64,000 nt of DNA, taken from contig AP026073.1 in NCBI GenBank assembly GCA_024349765.1, forward strand, positions 1,612,001 to 1,676,000, read 5' to 3'. Position 1 is the stretch's first letter. Every line of letters starts with the position of its first letter. The notes under the pieces were generated by a model that was not told the DNA's origin, searched no databases, and worked only from the letters and a program-made list of their open reading frames with translations. Made by a program: the position numbers and the translations under genes. This document shows positions 26,403-37,717 of the stretch, in pieces. This stretch comes from Streptomyces nigrescens. Its GTDB lineage: Bacteria > Actinomycetota > Actinomycetes > Streptomycetales > Streptomycetaceae.

Positions 26403-28004
26403 CTACTGCCGCCGCAACAGGCGGGACGCCCCCGCTGCCACCGTTGTTGCCAGGACCCAGCCCGCCAGGATGAGGATCGCCGCTGCCCATTGGGCGGTTC
26501 CTCCTGGTTTCCAGGCGGCGTCCTGGTTGAGGTCTATGACGGGGAGGAGGAGGTCGAGGGAGTAGAGGTACGGGTTCCAGGGGGGTGCCTCGCCCGCCTT
26601 GAGGGGTGGGGGCGGGGTCGTCGAGAAGTAGGCCGTGCCGATGGCCCAGAGGATGGCCATCCAGACCGCGGCGCGGCCGGGGCGGTAGCCGTAGGCGACG
26701 GTCCAGTCCTGGAGGAAGCCCCACGCCTTCGCGGCCAGCGGCAGCGTCTCGCGGCGGCGGCGCTGCTTGGCCAGCAGGACCTCGCGGGCGTCGGAATCCT
26801 CGCCGCTGGCGCGCAGCGAGGCGGCGAGCATTTCGTAGGGCTCGGGCGCGTATTCGGGGGTGGCCGCGGCGACCCACTGGAGGCGCAGCGCCAGCGGGAA
26901 GTGGCCGCGCGGGATCAGCGTCTCGTACGCGAAGCCGGCCATCCACAGGCCGCCCAGGCCGGGCCAGCTCGCGGATTTGTCGACGAGGTTGACGACCCGG
27001 GCGCCGGAGAGGATCACCCGGCCGCGCTGCGGCCGCTCGCCGAGGAAGCGCAGCTCCGGCGTCTGGATCCGGCGCAGCGACAGCTCCTGGTCGGACTCCA
27101 TGACGAACCGCGCGTGCTCGAAGTCGACCGCGTCGCCGAACCGGCCGTCGTCCAGCCGCATCCCGCCCTCGCACTCGAAGCGCTGCATACGGGTGCCGCG
27201 GGGCGGGGTGTTGGTGATGCCGTACGGGGGAGTGGTGCCGCTGGAGAACGGGGAGTTCGCCAGGCCCGCGGCGGTCAGATAGAGGGTGCGCTCGACGGTC
27301 AGCTGCGGGGCGTTCAGCGCCCGGCGGCCGAACGGGTTGCTCAGGTGGCTGCCGCGCAGGCTCAGCGACACCCCGACCGTGGCGCCGCGCAGCGACAGCT
27401 CGCCGTAGGACTCCAGCATCTCCGCCTGCAGGTCCTGGGCCACGGTCAGGCCGTCCGCCATGATGGAGCGGCCCTGGCGGTCCTTGTGCACGACGGTCTG
27501 GTTGAGCATGAGGTCGGTGCCTATGTGGGCGTCGGTGAGGCGGATGCCGGACTGCACCACGCACCGCGGCAGATGCAGATCGCCCTCGGTGTGCAGCCGG
27601 GCGGCCTCCAGCCGGGGTATCGCGCAGTTCACCATCCGCAGCGTGCTGAACCGGCTCTCCGGCAGCACCACCTCGGCCTCGAAGCGGCAGTCCCGCAGCT
27701 CCACGAATGGCTTGATCGTGCCGCCCGCCACGTCGAGAGTGTCCGTGATGTACGCGCCGGTCAGCTTCAGCGCCGACACCCGGCCCGGCTGCGCCGGCGG
27801 TCCGTCGAGCAGCAGCAGCGCCACCACGCGGGCCCGCACCCGGCGCTCCGGGCCCCACAGGTGCTGCCCGTGCGGATCGTCGCGGACCGGGTCCCCGATG
27901 TGCAGATCGCAGGTGCTGCCGTTGCGGAACGCCTGCCACATGCTCCACTCCGCCGAGGTCAGCCGCAGGTCGGCGGGCGCGTCGCCGTCCCTGGTCTCCG
28001 TCAC
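26403..28004 (-). CDS. Beta-helix-like membrane-associated protein of unknown function
   Basis: The 533-residue protein starts with GTG at 28004, preceded by AAGGGGGAC. Residues of roughly 60-400 show short regularly spaced beta-strand motifs of the pentapeptide/right-handed-helix kind (for example LTGAYITDTLDVAGG, LRGATVGVSLSLRGS, LNAPQLTVERTLYL). The C-terminal 130 residues hold two or three hydrophobic segments (AAVWMAILWAIGTAYF; AQWAAAILILAGWVLATTV). Homologues in Streptomyces are often labelled membrane-associated oxidoreductase, but I see no cofactor motif here. It diverges from hisD. Confidence 0.6.
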   Translation of the reverse strand: MTETRDGDAPADLRLTSAEWSMWQAFRNGSTCDLHIGDPVRDDPHGQHLWGPERRVRARVVALLLLDGPPAQPGRVSALKLTGAYITDTLDVAGGTIKPFVELRDCRFEAEVVLPESRFSTLRMVNCAIPRLEAARLHTEGDLHLPRCVVQSGIRLTDAHIGTDLMLNQTVVHKDRQGRSIMADGLTVAQDLQAEMLESYGELSLRGATVGVSLSLRGSHLSNPFGRRALNAPQLTVERTLYLTAAGLANSPFSSGTTPPYGITNTPPRGTRMQRFECEGGMRLDDGRFGDAVDFEHARFVMESDQELSLRRIQTPELRFLGERPQRGRVILSGARVVNLVDKSASWPGLGGLWMAGFAYETLIPRGHFPLALRLQWVAAATPEYAPEPYEMLAASLRASGEDSDAREVLLAKQRRRRETLPLAAKAWGFLQDWTVAYGYRPGRAAVWMAILWAIGTAYFSTTPPPPLKAGEAPPWNPYLYSLDLLLPVIDLNQDAAWKPGGTAQWAAAILILAGWVLATTVAAGASRLLRRQ

Positions 28005-28254
28005 TGTGTCCCCCTTGCCATTCCGTGGTCCGCCGCGGCGCGTGCCTGCCCCGCCGTCTTCGCGTGTCGCAACCTGTTCGGACGCATCCCGTGCGCCGGT
28101 CCGCGCGCGTCCCACAGCCGCTCCCGCAGGTCTCCCCGTACGCCGCTACGTGGCCCTTGCCCGCCCGGTGACCGGTTGAACACGCGTGGTCAGGGCCAAC
28201 TCCGGTCAACTTCAGGGCGCCGGGTCACCCTGCGTCCGGCCCCCGCGTCGCTGT

Positions 28255-28271
28255 GTATCACTGAGTGATAC
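28255..28271. promoter_or_regulatory. Perfect palindrome upstream of hisD
   Basis: GTATCACT-G-AGTGATAC is a perfect 17-base dyad ending 40 bases before the hisD start. The 307-base divergent spacer (28005-28311) otherwise shows no gene. The palindrome is A/T-rich relative to its surroundings and placed where an operator for the his operon would act. Confidence 0.5.
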
Positions 28272-28311
28272 GGGCGGCCGGGCGCAGGATCGGGTCTGAG
28301 ACACTGGGGGC

Positions 28312-29637
28312 GTGATCTCCCGAATCGATCTGCGCGGTGACGCCCTTCCCGAGGGCGGCGCCCTGCGCGACCTGCTGCCCCGTGCCGAGTTCGACGTGGA
28401 AGCCGCCCTGGAGAAGGTGCGGCCGATCTGCGAGGACGTGCATCATCGTGGCGACGCGGCGCTGATCGAGTACGCGGAGAGGTTCGACGGGGTCACGCTC
28501 GACCAGGTCCGGGTGCCGGCCGCCGCGCTGACCCGTGCCCTGGAGGAGCTCGACCCGGCCGTGCGCGCGAGCCTGGAGGAGTCCATCCGGCGCGCCCGCA
28601 TCGTCCACCGCGCCCAGCGCCGCGCCCCGCACACCACCCAGGTCGTCCCCGGCGGCACGGTCAGCGAGAAGTGGGTGCCGGTCGAGCGGGTCGGGCTGTA
28701 CGCCCCGGGCGGCCGCTCGGTCTACCCGTCGTCCGTGATCATGAACGTGGTGCCGGCCCAGGAGGCCGGTGTCGAGTCGATCGCGCTCGCCTCCCCGGCC
28801 CAGGCCGACTTCGGCGGGCTGCCGCACCCGACGATCCTCGCCGCGTGCGCGCTGCTCGGCGTGGACGAGGTCTACGCGGCCGGCGGCGCCACCGCCGTCG
28901 CGATGTTCGCGCACGGCACCGAGTCCTGCCCGCCCGCGAACATGGTCACCGGCCCCGGCAACATCTGGGTCGCCGCCGCCAAGCGCTACTTCACCGGCAA
29001 GATCGGCATCGACGCCGAGGCCGGACCGACCGAGATCGCCATCCTCGCCGACGACACCGCCGACGCCGCGCACGTCGCCGCCGACCTGATCAGCCAGGCC
29101 GAGCACGACCCGCTGGCCGCCGCGGTCCTCGTCACCGACTCCGTGGAGCTCGCCGAGGCCGTCGAGAAGGAGCTGGAGCCGCAGGTCGCCGCGACCCGGC
29201 ACGTCGACGACCGGATCGTCCCGGCGCTGTCCGGCAGGCAGTCCGCGATCGTCCTGGTGGACGGCGTCGAGGAGGGCCTGCGGGTCGTCGACGCGTACGG
29301 CGCGGAGCACCTGGAGATCCAGACCGCGGACGCCGCCGCCCTCGCCCAGCGGGTGAAGAACGCCGGCGCGATCTTCGTCGGCCCCTGGGCGCCGGTCTCG
29401 CTCGGCGACTACTGCGCGGGCTCCAACCACGTCCTGCCCACCGGCGGCTGCGCCTGCCACTCCTCGGGACTGTCCGTGCAGTCGTTCCTGCGCGGCATCC
29501 ACATCGTCGACTACACCAAGGACGCGCTGGCCGAGGTCGCGCACCACGTCGTGACGCTGGCCGAGGCCGAGGACCTGCCCGCACACGGGGCGGCCGTCAA
29601 GGCCCGGTTCGGCTGGAAGGTCCCCGAAGGCAAGTGA
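28312..29637 (+). CDS. hisD: Histidinol dehydrogenase
   Basis: NAD-dependent enzyme that oxidises L-histidinol to L-histidine, the last two steps of the pathway. It has 441 residues. Typical segments are [62 protein letters not shown] (zinc-ligand histidine region) and the C-terminal ELVAHH-like stretch [15 protein letters not shown]. The GTG start is at 28312. The stop overlaps GTGA (29634-29637), showing tight coupling to hisC. It is the first gene of the his operon. Confidence 0.97.
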   Translation: MISRIDLRGDALPEGGALRDLLPRAEFDVEAALEKVRPICEDVHHRGDAALIEYAERFDGVTLDQVRVPAAALTRALEELDPAVRASLEESIRRARIVHRAQRRAPHTTQVVPGGTVSEKWVPVERVGLYAPGGRSVYPSSVIMNVVPAQEAGVESIALASPAQADFGGLPHPTILAACALLGVDEVYAAGGATAVAMFAHGTESCPPANMVTGPGNIWVAAAKRYFTGKIGIDAEAGPTEIAILADDTADAAHVAADLISQAEHDPLAAAVLVTDSVELAEAVEKELEPQVAATRHVDDRIVPALSGRQSAIVLVDGVEEGLRVVDAYGAEHLEIQTADAAALAQRVKNAGAIFVGPWAPVSLGDYCAGSNHVLPTGGCACHSSGLSVQSFLRGIHIVDYTKDALAEVAHHVVTLAEAEDLPAHGAAVKARFGWKVPEGK

Positions 29638-29663
29638 CGCGAACGAAGCAAGGCACCGCACCC

Positions 29664-30818
29664 ATGACCCGCAACTCCGCAGTGGCCGGCCTGGACGACC
29701 TCCCGGTGCGCGACGAACTGCGCGGCAAGTCCCCTTACGGCGCCCCGCAGCTGGACGTCCCGGTACGGCTGAACACCAACGAGAACCCCTACCCGCTGCC
29801 CGAGCCGCTGGTCGAGCGGATCGCGGAGCGGGTGCGCGAGGCCGCCCGCGACCTCAACCGCTATCCGGACCGGGACGCGGTCGAGCTGCGCACCGAGCTG
29901 GCCCGCTACCTCACCCGCACCGGCCGGTACGAGGTCGGCATCGACAACGTCTGGGCCGCCAACGGCTCCAACGAGGTCATCCAGCAGCTGCTGCAGACCT
30001 TCGGCGGGCCGGGCCGCACCGCGATCGGCTTCGAGCCCTCGTACTCGATGCACTCGCTCATCGCGCGCGGCACGGGCACCGGCTGGATCTCCGGTCCGCG
30101 CAACGACGACTTCACCATCGACGTGCCGGCGGCCGAGCGCGCCATCGCCGAGCACCGCCCCGACGTCGTCTTCATCACCACCCCCAACAACCCCACCGGC
30201 AACGCCGTCCCGGCCGAGGCGGTGCTCGCCCTGTACGAGGCGGCCCAGGCGGCCAAGCCGTCGATGGTCGTGGTCGACGAGGCGTACATCGAGTTCAGCC
30301 ACGGCGACTCGCTGCTGCCGCTGCTCGCCGGGCGGCCCCACCTCGTCATCTCCCGCACGATGTCGAAGGCCTTCGGCGCGGCCGGGCTGCGCCTCGGCTA
30401 CCTCGCCGCGGACCCGGCGGTGGTGGACGCGGTCCAGCTCGTCCGGCTGCCGTACCACCTCTCGGCGGTCACCCAGGCCACCGCGCTGGCCGCGCTGGAG
30501 CACACCGACACCCTGCTGGGGTACGTCGAGCAGCTCAAGCAGGAGCGCGACCGGCTGGTCGACGAACTGCGCGCCATCGGCTACGACGTGACGGAGTCGG
30601 ACGCCAACTTCGTCCAGTTCGGGCGGTTCGACGACGCCCACGCGGTCTGGCAGCAGATCCTCGACCGCGGCGTGCTGGTCCGCGACAACGGCGTACCGGG
30701 ATGGCTGCGGGTCTCCGCGGGCACCCCGGCAGAGAACGACGCGTTCCTCGACGCGGCCCGTGAACTAGTGAAGTTCGTGGGGGACACCCCCACACCCCTG
30801 AAGGAGCAGAGCGCATGA
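29664..30818 (+). CDS. hisC: Histidinol-phosphate aminotransferase
   Basis: PLP enzyme converting imidazole-acetol phosphate to histidinol phosphate, 384 residues from the ATG at 29664. The N-terminal signature is [20 protein letters not shown], and the PLP lysine is in [17 protein letters not shown]. An in-frame GTG at 29634, overlapping the hisD stop, could extend it by ten residues. The last codons ([13 protein letters not shown]) lie over the palindrome GTGGGGGACACCCCCAC, which appears to have lengthened the C-terminus. The stop overlaps the hisB start (ATGA). Confidence 0.95.
   Translation: MTRNSAVAGLDDLPVRDELRGKSPYGAPQLDVPVRLNTNENPYPLPEPLVERIAERVREAARDLNRYPDRDAVELRTELARYLTRTGRYEVGIDNVWAANGSNEVIQQLLQTFGGPGRTAIGFEPSYSMHSLIARGTGTGWISGPRNDDFTIDVPAAERAIAEHRPDVVFITTPNNPTGNAVPAEAVLALYEAAQAAKPSMVVVDEAYIEFSHGDSLLPLLAGRPHLVISRTMSKAFGAAGLRLGYLAADPAVVDAVQLVRLPYHLSAVTQATALAALEHTDTLLGYVEQLKQERDRLVDELRAIGYDVTESDANFVQFGRFDDAHAVWQQILDRGVLVRDNGVPGWLRVSAGTPAENDAFLDAARELVKFVGDTPTPLKEQSA
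30777..30793. repeat. Palindromic repeat inside the 3' end of hisC
   Basis: GTGGGGG-ACA-CCCCCAC at 30777-30793 is a perfect palindrome within the last codons of hisC. Its 14-base core is identical to 16401-16414 upstream of dnaE. Confidence 0.6.
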
Positions 30819-31408
30819 ACCGCGTCGGGCGCGTGGAGCGCACCACGAAGGAAACCTCCGTGCTCGTCGAGATCGACCTCGACGGCCGGGGCGAGGTCGA
30901 CGTGTCGACGGGTGTCGGCTTCTACGACCACATGCTCGACCAGCTCGGCCGGCACGGCCTGTTCGACCTCAAGGTCAAGACCGACGGCGACCTGCACATC
31001 GACACCCACCACACCATCGAGGACACCGCCCTCGCGCTCGGTGCCGCCTTCAAGCAGGCCCTCGGCGACAAGTCCGGGATCTACCGCTTCGGCAACTGCA
31101 CCGTCCCGCTGGACGAGTCGCTCGCCCAGGTCACCGTCGACCTCTCCGGCCGCCCGTACCTCGTGCACACCGAGCCCGAGAACATGGCGCCGATGATAGG
31201 CAGCTACGACACGACGATGACCCGGCACATCTTCGAGTCCTTCGTCGCCCAGGCGCAGATCGCCCTGCACATCCACGTCCCGTACGGGCGCAACGCCCAC
31301 CACATCGTGGAGTGCCAGTTCAAGGCCCTGGCCCGGGCCCTGCGCTACGCCAGCGAGCGCGACCCGCGCGCGGCCGGGATCATCCCGTCGACCAAGGGAG
31401 CCCTGTGA
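30815..31408 (+). CDS. hisB: Imidazoleglycerol-phosphate dehydratase
   Basis: Mn-dependent dehydratase of the histidine pathway, 197 residues, the monofunctional form without the phosphatase domain seen in enterobacteria. Metal-binding segments are [32 protein letters not shown] and [22 protein letters not shown] overlaps the hisC stop. Its own stop overlaps the GTG of the next small ORF (GTGA at 31405-31408). Confidence 0.97.
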   Translation: MNRVGRVERTTKETSVLVEIDLDGRGEVDVSTGVGFYDHMLDQLGRHGLFDLKVKTDGDLHIDTHHTIEDTALALGAAFKQALGDKSGIYRFGNCTVPLDESLAQVTVDLSGRPYLVHTEPENMAPMIGSYDTTMTRHIFESFVAQAQIALHIHVPYGRNAHHIVECQFKALARALRYASERDPRAAGIIPSTKGAL

Positions 31409-31569
31409 ACGGCCTGTCGACCGTCTTCATCCTCCTCGGGCTCTTCCTCCTCGGCGGCGTCTACTCCTTCTGGAAGCAGCAGCTGCCCAAGAGCCTGATC
31501 GTGCTGCTCTCCGTCGGCTCGGCGATGTGCCTGGCCGCCGGTGTGCTGCGGCTGGAGGTGTGGAATTGA
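31405..31569 (+). CDS. 54-aa membrane protein inside the his operon
   Basis: GTG at 31405 overlaps the hisB stop, and the TGA at 31567-31569 overlaps the hisH start (TTGA). The product is one hydrophobic hairpin of two segments ([19 protein letters not shown] and [18 protein letters not shown]) joined by KQQLPKS. GGAGG inside its last codons is the hisH ribosome binding site. The even codon bias and double overlap argue that it is translated. The function is unknown; an actinobacterial his-operon small membrane protein seems the best description. Confidence 0.7.
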   Translation: MNGLSTVFILLGLFLLGGVYSFWKQQLPKSLIVLLSVGSAMCLAAGVLRLEVWN

Positions 31570-32216
31570 CCGCTCCGTCCTCCCGTAAGAAGGTCGTCGT
31601 CCTCGACTACGGCTTCGGCAACGTCCGCTCCGCGGAGCGCGCGCTGGCGCACGTCGGTGCGGACGTGGAGATCACCCGGGACTTCGACCGGGCGATGAAC
31701 GCCGAGGGGCTGCTGGTCCCCGGCGTGGGCGCGTTCGCCGCCTGCATGCGCGGGCTGAAGGAGGCCCGCGGCGACTGGATCGTCGGGCGCCGGCTGGCCG
31801 GCGGCCGCCCGGTCATGGGCATCTGCGTCGGCATGCAGGTCCTCTTCAACCGCGGCATCGAGCACGGCGTGGAGACCGAGGGCCTGGACGAGTGGCCCGG
31901 CACGGTCGGCCCGCTCAAGGCCGACATCGTCCCGCACATGGGCTGGAACACCGTCGACGCCCCCGAGGGCTCGCAGCTGTTCGCCGGGCTGCCCGCCGAC
32001 GCCCGCTACTACTTCGTGCACTCCTACGCGGTGCACGACTGGGAGCTGGAGATCGGCAACCCGCACCTCGCCGCGCCCAAGGTCACCTGGGCCACGCACG
32101 GCGAACCGTTCGTGGCCGCGGTCGAGAACGGCCCGCTGTGGGCCACCCAGTTCCACCCCGAGAAGTCCGGCGACGCCGGTGCCCAGCTCCTGACCAACTG
32201 GATCGAAACGCTGTGA
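31566..32216 (+). CDS. hisH: Imidazole glycerol phosphate synthase, glutaminase subunit
   Basis: Class I glutamine amidotransferase that delivers ammonia to HisF, 216 residues. The nucleophile cysteine is in [11 protein letters not shown], the catalytic His/Glu in [12 protein letters not shown], and the oxyanion loop in [11 protein letters not shown]. The start is probably TTG at 31566 (preceded by GGAGG seven bases away and overlapping the upstream stop); GTG at 31560 is an alternative. HisF is encoded three genes downstream, with priA and ridA between. Confidence 0.95.
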   Translation: MTAPSSRKKVVVLDYGFGNVRSAERALAHVGADVEITRDFDRAMNAEGLLVPGVGAFAACMRGLKEARGDWIVGRRLAGGRPVMGICVGMQVLFNRGIEHGVETEGLDEWPGTVGPLKADIVPHMGWNTVDAPEGSQLFAGLPADARYYFVHSYAVHDWELEIGNPHLAAPKVTWATHGEPFVAAVENGPLWATQFHPEKSGDAGAQLLTNWIETL

Positions 32217-32221
32217 ACGCT

Positions 32222-32947
32222 GTGAACACGCTTGAACTGCTGCCCGCCGTCGACGTCCGCGACGGCCAGGCCGTCCGCCTGGTGCACGGCGAGTCCGGCT
32301 CGGAGACCTCCTACGGCGACCCGCTGGAGGCGGCCCTCGCCTGGCAGCGCGCCGGCGCCGAGTGGCTGCACCTCGTCGACCTCGACGCGGCCTTCGGCAC
32401 CGGCGACAACCGCGCGCAGATCGCCGAGGTGGCCCGCTCGATGGACATCAAGGTCGAGCTGTCCGGCGGCATCCGCGACGACGCCTCGCTCGCCGCGGCG
32501 CTGGCCACCGGCTGCACCCGGGTCAACATCGGCACCGCGGCGCTGGAGAACCCCGAGTGGGTCGCCAAGATCATCGCCGAGTACGGCGACCGGATCGCGG
32601 TCGGCCTGGACGTCCGGGGGACGACGCTGCGCGGCCGCGGCTGGACCCGCGACGGCGGCGACCTCTACGAGACGCTGGCCCGTCTGGACTCCGAGGGCTG
32701 CGCCCGCTACGTCGTCACCGACATCAACAAGGACGGCACCCTCCAGGGCCCCAACCTGGAGCTGCTGAGGAACGTCTGCGCCGCCACCGACCGCCCCGTC
32801 GTCGCCTCCGGCGGTGTCTCCTCCCTCGACGACCTGCGGGCCATCGCGGGCCTGGTGCCGGAGGGCGTCGAGGGCGCCATCGTCGGCAAGGCGCTCTACG
32901 CCAAGGCGTTCACCCTGGAGGAAGCCCTGGAGGCGGTGTCCCGATGA
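32222..32947 (+). CDS. priA: Bifunctional phosphoribosyl isomerase A (HisA/TrpF)
   Basis: Beta/alpha-barrel isomerase that in Streptomyces and relatives serves both the histidine (ProFAR) and tryptophan (PRA) pathways. It has 241 residues. The catalytic aspartates are expected in [20 protein letters not shown] and [12 protein letters not shown]; phosphate-binding segments are LSGGIRDD and VVASGGVSS. The absence of a trpF gene among the trp genes here fits the dual role. GTG at 32222 gives the normal N-terminus; GTG at 32213, overlapping the hisH stop, is the alternative. The stop overlaps the next ATG. Confidence 0.95.
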   Translation: MNTLELLPAVDVRDGQAVRLVHGESGSETSYGDPLEAALAWQRAGAEWLHLVDLDAAFGTGDNRAQIAEVARSMDIKVELSGGIRDDASLAAALATGCTRVNIGTAALENPEWVAKIIAEYGDRIAVGLDVRGTTLRGRGWTRDGGDLYETLARLDSEGCARYVVTDINKDGTLQGPNLELLRNVCAATDRPVVASGGVSSLDDLRAIAGLVPEGVEGAIVGKALYAKAFTLEEALEAVSR

Positions 32948-33381
32948 GCGAGGCCGTGCGGCGCGTCCAGTCCGACAGCCCCTGGGAGGGGGCCTTCGGC
33001 CATGCACGTGCCGTCGCGGCCGGGGACCGGGTCCTCGTCGCCGGCACCCTGCCGTTCACCGGCACGGTGCTGCACGGCGAGGGGGACCCGTACGAACAGG
33101 CGCTCGCGGCCTTCCGGCAGGGCCTCGACGCGCTGCGGGAATTCGGCCTGGGCGCCGAATCCGTCATCCGCACCCGTATGTACCTCACCCACGTGCGCGA
33201 CGTGGACGCCGTCGGCCGGGCCCACAAGGAGCTCTTCGACGCCGCGCGGCCCGCCGCGACCATGGTCGTGGTCTCCGGCTTCGTCGATCCGCGGGTGCTG
33301 GTGCAGGTCGAACTCGAAGCATTCCGCGACAGCGCAACCCCGGGGAGCGCACCCCGGGCCCCCGAAGGAGATCCGCGATGA
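32944..33381 (+). CDS. RidA-family (YjgF/YER057c/UK114) protein
   Basis: The 145-residue protein of the Rid family has the conserved Arg in [18 protein letters not shown] and the terminal [10 protein letters not shown] with the Glu usual near the active site. RidA proteins hydrolyse reactive enamine/imine intermediates released by PLP enzymes. The ATG overlaps the priA stop (ATGA), and its own stop overlaps hisF (ATGA), so it is made with the histidine enzymes. Protection of pathway intermediates is a reasonable inference; the exact subgroup is not settled. Confidence 0.88.
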   Translation: MSEAVRRVQSDSPWEGAFGHARAVAAGDRVLVAGTLPFTGTVLHGEGDPYEQALAAFRQGLDALREFGLGAESVIRTRMYLTHVRDVDAVGRAHKELFDAARPAATMVVVSGFVDPRVLVQVELEAFRDSATPGSAPRAPEGDPR

Positions 33382-34142
33382 CCCTGGCGGTCCGAGTCAT
33401 CCCTTGCCTGGACGTCGACAACGGCCGGGTCGTCAAGGGCGTCAACTTCCAGAACCTCCGCGACGCCGGCGACCCCGTCGAGATGGCCAAGATCTACGGC
33501 GACGAGGGCGCCGACGAGCTGACCTTCCTCGACATCACCGCCTCCTCCGGCAACCGCGAGACCACCTACGACGTGGTCCGTCGCACCGCCGAACAGGTCT
33601 TCATCCCGCTGACCGTCGGCGGCGGCGTCCGCACCCCCGAGGACGTCGACAAACTCCTGCGGGCCGGCGCCGACAAGGTCGGCGTCAACACCGCCGCCAT
33701 CGCCCGCCCCGACGTGATCCGCGAGATCGCCGAACGCTTCGGCAGCCAGGTCCTGGTCCTGTCGGTCGACGCCCGCCGCACCGACGCCGGCACACCGTCC
33801 GGCTTCGAGGTCACCACCCACGGCGGCCGCCGCGGCACCGGCATCGACGCCGTCGAATGGGCCCACCGCGCCGCCGAACTCGGCGCCGGCGAGATCCTGC
33901 TGAACTCCATGGACGCCGACGGCACCAAGGACGGCTACGACGTCGAGATGATCGAGGCGGTCCGCAAGCACGTCACCATCCCGGTCATCGCCTCCGGCGG
34001 CGCCGGCCGGCTCTCCCACTTCCCCCCGGCCGTCGCCGCCGGCGCCGACGCGGTCCTCGCCGCCTCCGTCTTCCACTTCGGCGACCTCCGCATCAGCGAG
34101 GTCAAGCAGACCCTGCGCGAGGCGGGGCACCCGGTGCGCTGA
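33378..34142 (+). CDS. hisF: Imidazole glycerol phosphate synthase, cyclase subunit
   Basis: Beta/alpha-barrel cyclase of 254 residues that uses ammonia from HisH. The catalytic aspartates sit in [16 protein letters not shown] and VLSVDARR. Phosphate-binding segments are TVGGGVRT and [12 protein letters not shown]. The ATG overlaps the ridA stop. It is the last gene of this his cluster and converges on sdhB with a hairpin between. Confidence 0.97.
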   Translation: MTLAVRVIPCLDVDNGRVVKGVNFQNLRDAGDPVEMAKIYGDEGADELTFLDITASSGNRETTYDVVRRTAEQVFIPLTVGGGVRTPEDVDKLLRAGADKVGVNTAAIARPDVIREIAERFGSQVLVLSVDARRTDAGTPSGFEVTTHGGRRGTGIDAVEWAHRAAELGAGEILLNSMDADGTKDGYDVEMIEAVRKHVTIPVIASGGAGRLSHFPPAVAAGADAVLAASVFHFGDLRISEVKQTLREAGHPVR

Positions 34143-34149
34143 CCACGGT

Positions 34150-34173
34150 GCCCCGCCCCGGCGCGGGCGGGGC
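34150..34173. terminator. Terminator hairpin between hisF and sdhB
   Basis: GCCCCGCCC (34150-34158) pairs with GGGCGGGGC (34165-34173) across a 6-base loop, between convergent genes. Confidence 0.7.
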
Positions 34174-34175
34174 GC

Positions 34176-34915
34176 TCAGCGCCCCTTCCGGGCCGCCTGG
34201 ACGAACTCGCGGTTCATCTTCGTGATGCTGAACAGCGGGATGCCCTTGGGGCAGGCGGTGGCGCACTCGCCGGTGAGGGTGCAGCCGCCGAAGCCCTCCT
34301 CGTCCATCTGGGACACCATGTCCAGCACCCGGGACGCGCGTTCCGGGGCGCCCTGCGGCAGGACGCCCAGGTGGTTGACCTTGGCGGAGGTGAAGAGCAT
34401 CGCCGCCCCGTTCGGGCAAGCGGCGACACACGCCCCGCAGCCGATGCACTCGGCGTGCTCGAAGGCGAAGTCGGCGTCCGGCTTCGGCACGGGCGTCGCG
34501 TGCGCCTCCGGCGCGGAGCCGGTCGGGGCGGTGATGTAGCCGCCGGCCTGGATGATCCGGTCGAAGGCCGAGCGGTCGACGACGAGATCCTTGATCACGG
34601 GGAAGGCGGAGGCCCGCCACGGCTCGATGTCGAGGGTGTCGCCGTCCTGGAAGGACCGCATGCGCAGCTGGCAGGTGGTGGTGCGCTCCGGGCCGTGCGC
34701 CTCGCCGTTGATGACGAGCGAGCAGGCGCCGCAGATGCCCTCGCGGCAGTCGTGGTCGAAGGCGACGGGTTCCTCGCCGGACAGGATGAGCTGTTCGTTG
34801 AGGACGTCCAGCATCTCCAGGAAGGACATGTCGGGCGAGATGCCGTCCACCTCGTACGGGGACATGGCACCTTCGGTGCCGGCGTTCTTCTGGCGCCAGA
34901 CGCGCAGGGTGAGCC

Positions 34916-34919
<4 letters not shown>
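34176..34919 (-). CDS. sdhB: Succinate dehydrogenase / fumarate reductase iron-sulfur subunit
   Basis: The 247-residue subunit carries all three clusters. The [2Fe-2S] site is [11 protein letters not shown], the second is [14 protein letters not shown] and the third is [16 protein letters not shown]. It passes electrons from the flavoprotein to the membrane cytochrome. The start ATG at 34919 overlaps the sdhA stop. The operon order sdhC-sdhA-sdhB (minus strand) and the single large cytochrome subunit put it with the Bacillus/Wolinella-like class rather than the four-subunit enzyme. Confidence 0.93.
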
Positions 34920-36865
<1,946 letters not shown>

Positions 36866-36867
36866 GG

Positions 36868-37623
36868 TCAGCTCACCACTTGGGTCATGACGGCGACGGG
36901 TACGGAGACGAAGCCCACCGTCAGCACCAGCGCGAGGACGTTGGCGGTGGTCTTCAGGAAACGGTCACGGGTGCGGCTGCCCACGCCGAGGCTCTGCGCG
37001 GCGCTCCAGAAGCCGTGCCGGACGTGCAGGCCGAGCGCCAGCATCGCGACGATGTAGAGGACGTTGCCGTACCAGGTGGAGAAGGTGTCCACCACGTTCC
37101 GGTACGGGTGGCCGGGCCGGAAGCCGGGGTGCACGGTGCCGGTCGTCAGGTCGAGCAGGTGCCAGACGAGGAACAGGCCGAGGATGATCCCGCCCCAGCG
37201 CATGGTGCGCGTCGCGTAGCTGGCCCGCCGCTTCTTGTGCACGTACTTGGTGGGGCGCGCCTTGATGTCGCGGCGGCTGAGCTGGTACGCGGACGTGGCG
37301 TGGGCGACGACGGCGACGAGGAGCACGACGCGGACCAGCCACAGCGTCCACTCGTAGTGCATGAACGGCTCGCCGACCACCCGCAGCCAGTGCGCGTAGT
37401 GGTCGAACTCGCCCGGCCCGAAGAAGATCTTCAGGTTCCCGATCATGTGGACGACCAGGTAGAGCAGCATGACCAGCCCGCTCACGGCCATCACGGTCTT
37501 CTTGCCGACGGAGCTGTCCCACAGGGTGCGCCCGCCCGTCGCCCGGCCACCACCCCTCATCGAGCGCTGTCGCGCGCTGCCCGTCTTCGACGGCCGTCGG
37601 TCCGTCCGTATGCCCAGTGCCAT
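36868..37623 (-). CDS. sdhC: Succinate dehydrogenase cytochrome b subunit
   Basis: Membrane anchor with five hydrophobic segments, about 251 residues from the ATG at 37623. Candidate haem-ligand histidines are in [33 protein letters not shown] and [10 protein letters not shown], consistent with a di-haem cytochrome b558 type. The N-terminus before residue 45 is basic and non-conserved-looking. ATG at 37653 or 37560 are alternative starts; none has a strong ribosome binding site. It diverges from a LysR regulator that is a good candidate to control the operon. Confidence 0.88.
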   Translation of the reverse strand: MALGIRTDRRPSKTGSARQRSMRGGGRATGGRTLWDSSVGKKTVMAVSGLVMLLYLVVHMIGNLKIFFGPGEFDHYAHWLRVVGEPFMHYEWTLWLVRVVLLVAVVAHATSAYQLSRRDIKARPTKYVHKKRRASYATRTMRWGGIILGLFLVWHLLDLTTGTVHPGFRPGHPYRNVVDTFSTWYGNVLYIVAMLALGLHVRHGFWSAAQSLGVGSRTRDRFLKTTANVLALVLTVGFVSVPVAVMTQVVS

Positions 37624-37682
37624 GGATCCCGACCGTAAGGAGCGCCCCGTCATCAGTCCAAGACATGCTCCGGCTCATCTCC

Positions 37683-37697
37683 ATAGGCTGAGGCTAT
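37683..37697. promoter_or_regulatory. LysR-type box ATAG-N7-CTAT
   Basis: ATAGGCTGAGGCTAT (37683-37697) contains the T-N11-A dyad of LysR-family sites and lies in the short divergent spacer between sdhC and the lysR gene. It probably serves autoregulation and control of sdhCAB. Confidence 0.5.
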
Positions 37698-37717
37698 CGA
37701 TGCCTTACATTCCCCTT

